A DNA stretch of 7,667 nucleotides from Nanobdellota archaeon (lineage in GTDB: Archaea; Nanobdellota; Nanobdellia; Woesearchaeales; GW2011-AR9): positions 1 through 7,667 of the forward strand of contig JAHJDQ010000183.1 in NCBI GenBank assembly GCA_018812355.1, given 5' to 3'. Position numbers and translations under genes: made by a program. Shown in pieces: positions 5,147 through 7,667 of the stretch. The notes under the pieces are model-generated. The model saw only the letters and a list, made by a program, of their open reading frames with translations, had not been told where the DNA came from and did not search any database. The number at the start of each line of letters is the position of its first letter. Position 1 is the first letter of the stretch.

Positions 5147-6322
5147 TTAAACACTAACTTTAATGTGTCTCTCATCAATCCTGAAGAAGATAGCACCTAG
5201 AACAATTATCCCCCCCATTACAATAAAAGAGAGAATTAAGTTTTCATTCGCTATTTTCCCTAATACTAGTCTCATTATTGCTAAATAAAAAGAAACAATC
5301 ATTGAAATTACAGACAATACAGTTGCTCTATTGTGGCTTTCAATATGATCATTTTGATACTGCGAAAATAAAGGATTTCTCAGATTACTTATCCCCATAA
5401 GGAGAATATACCAAATGAATGACATTACTGGTCCAATAATAAATGACATGGCAAGGTAAAGCAATCCAGGAAATATGGTTGTTAAGAAAATTGTTTTTTT
5501 CATTCCTATTTTTTCTTCAATTTTATAAGCATATTTCATTAATAATGCTCCTAAAAGGGTGCCTCCTGCCATTGCTACACCCCAGATGGCATTTGGAACT
5601 CCTGCATCTAAGAAGTAAGGTTGAAATAAAAACATAATAACATGAGTAAATGGAAGGGTAAACAAGGAAAGATAAATTATTTTTCTTAATGATTTATTTT
5701 TAAGAATATGAGCAGTTGATTCTTTGAATAAGATAAGTGGGCTTACTTCTTTTATTTCTTTTTGATGTTTTTTCTCTTTTATGAATAATGATATTATGAA
5801 AGAAATTATTGCTCCAAATGTAAAAAGCCATAATAGGATAACAAATGTCTTTGGTTCGTGACTTCTTGCGATATAACCTCCAATAATTACTGCGATAACG
5901 CTAGCAATTAAGGAATATGAGTTGATAGAACCCCAGATTTTACTCATTAATTTTTCTTTCTTTTCAAATTTTAATGTATCATAAACAAGAGCTTCTACTG
6001 CTCCAGAACCGAAAGCTATGCCTATTCCAAAAATAATTTCAATGATAATAAATTCAAAGTATGAAAATGCAAAGATAGTCCATATATTTCCAATGATATA
6101 AAGTAGGATTAGTAAGGATAAGGATAGTTTTCTTCCAATTTTATCTGCAATTATTCCAGTTGGAACTTCTGAGAATAAAACTGCAATAATTAATATTGCT
6201 TCAAGAGCAACTACTTGAAAAGTATCTAAACCTCTTGAAAAGTAAAAGAGAGTAAGAATTGGAGAGAAGAAAAATAGCGATTTGAAAAAATATATCAGTT
6301 TCAGTTTAGTAATGTTGTTCAT
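5147..6322 (-). CDS. Major facilitator superfamily (MFS) transporter
   Basis: A 391-residue, very hydrophobic protein with about 12 predicted membrane helices, the usual MFS size. The loop between helices 2 and 3 has the MFS motif A, GIIADKIGRK (56-65), preceded by FSEVPT. A charged central loop (KEKKHQKEIKEVS, about 183-195) separates the two six-helix halves. RATVLSVISM in the second half is a common motif of drug- or sugar-efflux-type MFS members. It should be a proton-coupled or facilitated transporter in the cytoplasmic membrane; the substrate cannot be told, though multidrug efflux is common for this look. It is the only gene of unit 2 and runs against the orientation of the attC-like sites, so it needs its own promoter (candidate at 6343-6353). 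Confidence 0.9.
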   Translation of the reverse strand: MNNITKLKLIYFFKSLFFFSPILTLFYFSRGLDTFQVVALEAILIIAVLFSEVPTGIIADKIGRKLSLSLLILLYIIGNIWTIFAFSYFEFIIIEIIFGIGIAFGSGAVEALVYDTLKFEKKEKLMSKIWGSINSYSLIASVIAVIIGGYIARSHEPKTFVILLWLFTFGAIISFIISLFIKEKKHQKEIKEVSPLILFKESTAHILKNKSLRKIIYLSLFTLPFTHVIMFLFQPYFLDAGVPNAIWGVAMAGGTLLGALLMKYAYKIEEKIGMKKTIFLTTIFPGLLYLAMSFIIGPVMSFIWYILLMGISNLRNPLFSQYQNDHIESHNRATVLSVISMIVSFYLAIMRLVLGKIANENLILSFIVMGGIIVLGAIFFRIDERHIKVSV

Positions 6323-6398
6323 ACTTCAAGGGGGATAATTGTCTTTATTAATGTTACTTAAAAAGGATTGATGAGATTTAGAGTTACACATTCGGTTA
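6323..6398. other. Gene-free MFS upstream region
   Basis: Apart from the candidate promoter, I see no ORF or structure. tctttattaatg (6342-6353) is repeated exactly at 6779-6790, where it includes the start codon of the next gene. A possible remnant leader is discussed in the findings. Confidence 0.3.
6343..6353 (-). promoter_or_regulatory. Candidate TATA box for the MFS gene
   Basis: On the - strand this reads cattaataaag, centred 26 nt upstream of the ATG at 6322, the spacing seen for the other genes here. It is a weaker match than the tttataaat boxes. Confidence 0.4.
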
Positions 6399-6412
6399 GG
6401 CACAAAATTAAA
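6399..6412. repeat. Right inverted-repeat arm of unit 2
   Basis: ggcacaaaattaaa pairs perfectly with 5132-5145. It ends TT before TCATATAA, the 8-nt end sequence preceding site B. Confidence 0.8.
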
Positions 6413-6416
6413 TTTC

Positions 6417-6652
6417 ATATAACATCGGCATTAACCGAAGTTTTGCCTGCAGCAGCGGCAGGATTAGCATCATCAGGTCGAAATTCCATCCATTTACGAC
6501 AGCGAGAGCGTCGCGCGGGGTTGCCCCATCCGGGGACGCAGCTCCTTCCTTTTAGGACAGCGGGAATTTCGAAGATGCTAATCCAGAGCGGAAGCAGACA
6601 AAATTTGGGAAAATCACGAGCCGAGTGATTTTCTGGTTAATGCTTGTTAAAT
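6417..6652 (+). repeat. attC-like recombination site B, oversized
   Basis: Left box ATATAAC (6417-6423), A, TCG bulge, then GCATTAACC (6428-6436) pairing with GGTTAATGC (6635-6643), T bulge, and right box GTTAAAT (6646-6652), a perfect GTTRRRY. The interior is 198 nt. It holds a second two-part hairpin, GGATTAGCATC (6461-6471) with GATGCTAATCC (6574-6584) and CGAAATTCC (6479-6487) with GGAATTTCG (6563-6571), then GAAAATCAC (6609-6617) with GTGATTTTC (6625-6633). At 236 nt it exceeds usual attC lengths. The first 22 nt after the left box and the last 42 nt are shared with site C. Confidence 0.75.
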
Positions 6653-6698
6653 CCTCCCGACTACGAAGTGGGAGGGATTCGTAGCGAAGCGGAGAAAG
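6653..6698 (+). repeat. GC-rich module after the right box (copy in unit 3)
   Basis: A relative of 5087-5131. CCTCCC (6653-6658) pairs with GGGAGG (6670-6675) around cgactacgaagt. Alternatively CTACGAA (6661-6667) pairs with TTCGTAG (6678-6684), so the element can fold in two ways. It ends agcgaagcggagaaag. Confidence 0.6.
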
Positions 6699-6712
6699 TT
6701 TTTGAAAGTGTA
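6699..6712. repeat. Left inverted-repeat arm of unit 3
   Basis: tttttgaaagtgta is the exact reverse complement of tacactttcaaaaa at 7507-7520. Confidence 0.8.
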
Positions 6713-6720
6713 AAAGCATG

Positions 6721-6742
6721 TGGTTATCACATTGATTAACCA
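6721..6742. other. Small hairpin upstream of the unit 3 gene
   Basis: TGGTTA (6721-6726) pairs with TAACCA (6737-6742) around a 10-nt loop, just upstream of the TATA box. It could be an operator or simply part of the repeat tissue; nothing in the sequence decides this. Confidence 0.3.
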
Positions 6743-6755
6743 AGAGCAAGAAAAA

Positions 6756-6764
6756 GTTTAATAA
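6756..6764 (+). promoter_or_regulatory. Candidate TATA box for the unit 3 gene
   Basis: gtttaataa is centred 28 nt upstream of the ATG at 6788, the usual spacing in this window. Confidence 0.45.
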
Positions 6765-6787
6765 GGTAGGAATTTTTATCTTTATTA

Positions 6788-7480
6788 ATGGATGAAAGAT
6801 ATCTGAGATGGTTTTGGAAGAAATATATTGATAAGAATTTGTATAGAGTTGTTTCTGAAGAATATTTAAAAGATATTAAAAGACATGGGATTGATCCTGA
6901 TAAAGACCCATATCATAAACAAATTCCATTAATCAAAAAGTTATTTTCTTTATTATTAAAGTTAGAAGAAGATGGTTTTGGGCACACTAGGATGTGGGGA
7001 AATCAAATTGTGGATGCAAAGAAAATCATCGCAGTTAGTACTAAAGATATTGAAAATCCATATGTTGATTTTACTGCTAGTTATAGAAAAACATATTATT
7101 ATAGGAAACATAGAGGTGGCGCATTAGTAATAACAGTAAAAGAAATAACTTCTGATATTCTTGAAAAGAAACCATCACTATCTAAGTCTGAATTAAAATT
7201 AGTTAATGATTTACATGAATGGGCTGTTTTTAAGTCATCTTTTAGAAATAGAGTGCTATTCTTTAAAGGTTCATCAAGATATTTTGAAACAGCACATTTT
7301 CAAATGCTAGGTTCTGGAAAAGATTATATTGAATCTCCTTTTGGTAGATATGAACATTTTAAACAAATTGTTGAGAAAAATGAAATAGATATTTACAAAC
7401 CATATCTTGAAGACAAAGATACATTCTATTTAAGATCTGTAATAAAAATTCCTGCTAGTGAAATAATTAAAATTCTTTAG
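6788..7480 (+). CDS. Putative ADP-ribosyltransferase-fold protein (tentative)
   Basis: A 230-residue soluble protein. NLYRVVSEEYLKDIKRHGIDP (17-37) resembles the first strand and helix of ADP-ribosyltransferase-like proteins, where an R or H in 'LYR/H' binds NAD. PYVDFTASYRKTYYYRKHRGGALVITV (91-117) resembles the second conserved segment (S/FT then helix then strand), and DTFYLRSVIKIPASEIIKI (211-229) resembles the last strand pair ending in 'IPxxxI'. The catalytic Glu normally near that last strand is not obvious; T or F occupies the likely place. It may therefore be inactive, use another residue, or be a different fold. ART-fold proteins are often toxins or RNA/protein modifiers, but no antitoxin-like partner is in the unit. 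The gene is sure; the function is an informed guess. Confidence 0.45.
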   Translation: MDERYLRWFWKKYIDKNLYRVVSEEYLKDIKRHGIDPDKDPYHKQIPLIKKLFSLLLKLEEDGFGHTRMWGNQIVDAKKIIAVSTKDIENPYVDFTASYRKTYYYRKHRGGALVITVKEITSDILEKKPSLSKSELKLVNDLHEWAVFKSSFRNRVLFFKGSSRYFETAHFQMLGSGKDYIESPFGRYEHFKQIVEKNEIDIYKPYLEDKDTFYLRSVIKIPASEIIKIL

Positions 7481-7506
7481 TTTTCTTGCTCGTTAAGGTT
7501 TGTGCC

Positions 7507-7520
7507 TACACTTTCAAAAA
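7507..7520. repeat. Right inverted-repeat arm of unit 3
   Basis: tacactttcaaaaa pairs perfectly with 6699-6712 and ends TT before GGATTTAA, the 8-nt end sequence of the unit. Confidence 0.8.
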
Positions 7521-7524
7521 TTGG

Positions 7525-7641
7525 ATTTAACATCGGCATTAACAGAAGTTGAGTTCTCCTCGTGAGCGTAGCGAACAGAGCTGAGAACTCAATTTGGGAA
7601 AATCACGAGCTGAGTGATTTTCCTGTTAATGCCTGTTAGTA
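7525..7641 (+). repeat. attC-like recombination site C
   Basis: Left box ATTTAAC (7525-7531, a perfect RYYYAAC), A, TCG bulge, then GCATTAACAG (7536-7545) pairing with CTGTTAATGC (7623-7632), C bulge, and right box GTTAGTA (7635-7641). The interior hairpins are TTGAGTTCTC (7549-7558) with GAGAACTCAA (7583-7592), and GAAAATCAC (7598-7606) with GTGATTTTC (7614-7622). The left box pairs perfectly with site B's right box GTTAAAT but poorly with its own. The length of 117 nt is normal for attC. Confidence 0.78.
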
Positions 7642-7667
7642 GACCCGAACGAAGTGAGAGCGCAGCG
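7636..7667 (+). mobile_element. Left end of a fourth cassette-like unit, truncated
   Basis: The sequence begins TTAGTAGA and continues with cccgaacgaagtgagagcgcagcg, a diverged copy of the GC-rich module. The window ends before any inverted-repeat arm or gene. Its right end should carry TCTACTAA before the next site's stem. Confidence 0.5.

Larger units (their letters stand above)
5079..6646 (+). mobile_element. Cassette-like unit 2 (MFS transporter)
   Basis: This is a 1568-nt unit from the crossover point of site A to that of site B, carrying one gene, in reverse orientation. Its left end TTATATGA (5079-5086) is the exact reverse complement of TCATATAA (6415-6422) in front of site B. Its inverted repeat is 5132-5145 with 6399-6412. 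Neither sequence matches the equivalents in units 1 or 3 as well as its own partner. Confidence 0.72.
6647..7635 (+). mobile_element. Cassette-like unit 3 (ART-like protein)
   Basis: A 989-nt unit with a single gene in the same direction as the recombination sites, the standard cassette layout. Its left end TTAAATCC (6647-6654) is the exact reverse complement of GGATTTAA (7523-7530) before site C. Its inverted repeat is 6699-6712 with 7507-7520. Confidence 0.75.

Noticed and set aside
4996..5196. 66-residue - strand ORF across site A
   Set aside because: It covers the palindrome, the GC-rich module and the end of the MFS gene in another frame. There is no promoter and the composition is serine/leucine-rich noise.
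6368..6628. 86-residue + strand ORF through site B
   Set aside because: It consists entirely of the folded recombination site (6417-6652), has no family resemblance, and its frame follows hairpin arms rather than protein-like sequence.
6552..6749. 65-residue - strand ORF across site B and the unit 3 leader
   Set aside because: It overlaps hairpin arms and the repeat module only; no start signal or conserved motif.
1..7667. CRISPR array
   Set aside because: The repeats are long, palindromic, few and separated by genes of unequal length. No short direct repeats with regular spacers and no cas gene are present.

Overview
The window looks like DPANN-type archaeal DNA (Woesearchaeota/Pacearchaeota-like, inferred). 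The coding DNA is AT-rich, start codons lie 25-32 nt downstream of TATA-like boxes (tttataaat), which suggests leaderless transcripts, and Shine-Dalgarno sequences are largely absent. No replication, ribosomal or tRNA gene is present, so the lineage call rests on promoter architecture and general character only.

The main feature is not a gene but the repeat framework. Four imperfect palindromes resembling integron attC sites occur at 26-88, 4968-5084, 6417-6652 and 7525-7641, all in the + orientation. They cut the window into three complete cassette-like units: 83-5078, 5079-6646 and 6647-7635, with fragments of neighbours at each edge. The last three share the pattern AACA-TCG-stem...stem-N-TGTT. 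The 8 bases upstream of each left box are the exact reverse complement of the 8 bases after the G of the PREVIOUS site (3 of 3), not of the site they sit in. That is expected if each unit was inserted by crossover at G^TT of the right box, as in integrons. Each unit also carries its own inverted repeat (14 bp in units 2 and 3, a longer broken one in unit 1). Its right arm ends exactly 2 nt before those 8 bases. The palindrome therefore continues well past the usual attC ends when the unit is drawn as a circle. No integron integrase is seen, so this could be an integrase-less cassette cluster or an array continuing outside the window.

Unit 1 (about 5 kb) is very large for a cassette. It holds a CYTH-fold protein (-), CutA (+), a C39-like cysteine peptidase overlapping an unknown 301-aa protein (+,+), a two-gene unknown operon with a four-cysteine miniprotein (-,-), and an ACT-domain protein followed by an RBBP9/YdeN-like hydrolase (+,+). 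The hydrolase runs into a cupin domain interrupted by an in-frame TAA. Two almost identical bidirectional TATA promoters drive the CYTH/CutA and miniprotein/ACT pairs.

Unit 2 holds an MFS transporter in reverse orientation. Unit 3 holds a protein with ADP-ribosyltransferase-like features in forward orientation. The genes do not form an obvious pathway; they read as unrelated cargo, which fits a cassette array. Gene-free stretches over 300 nt (1-350, 4779-5146, 6323-6787) are made almost entirely of recombination-site palindromes, inverted repeats and a recurring GC-rich module.
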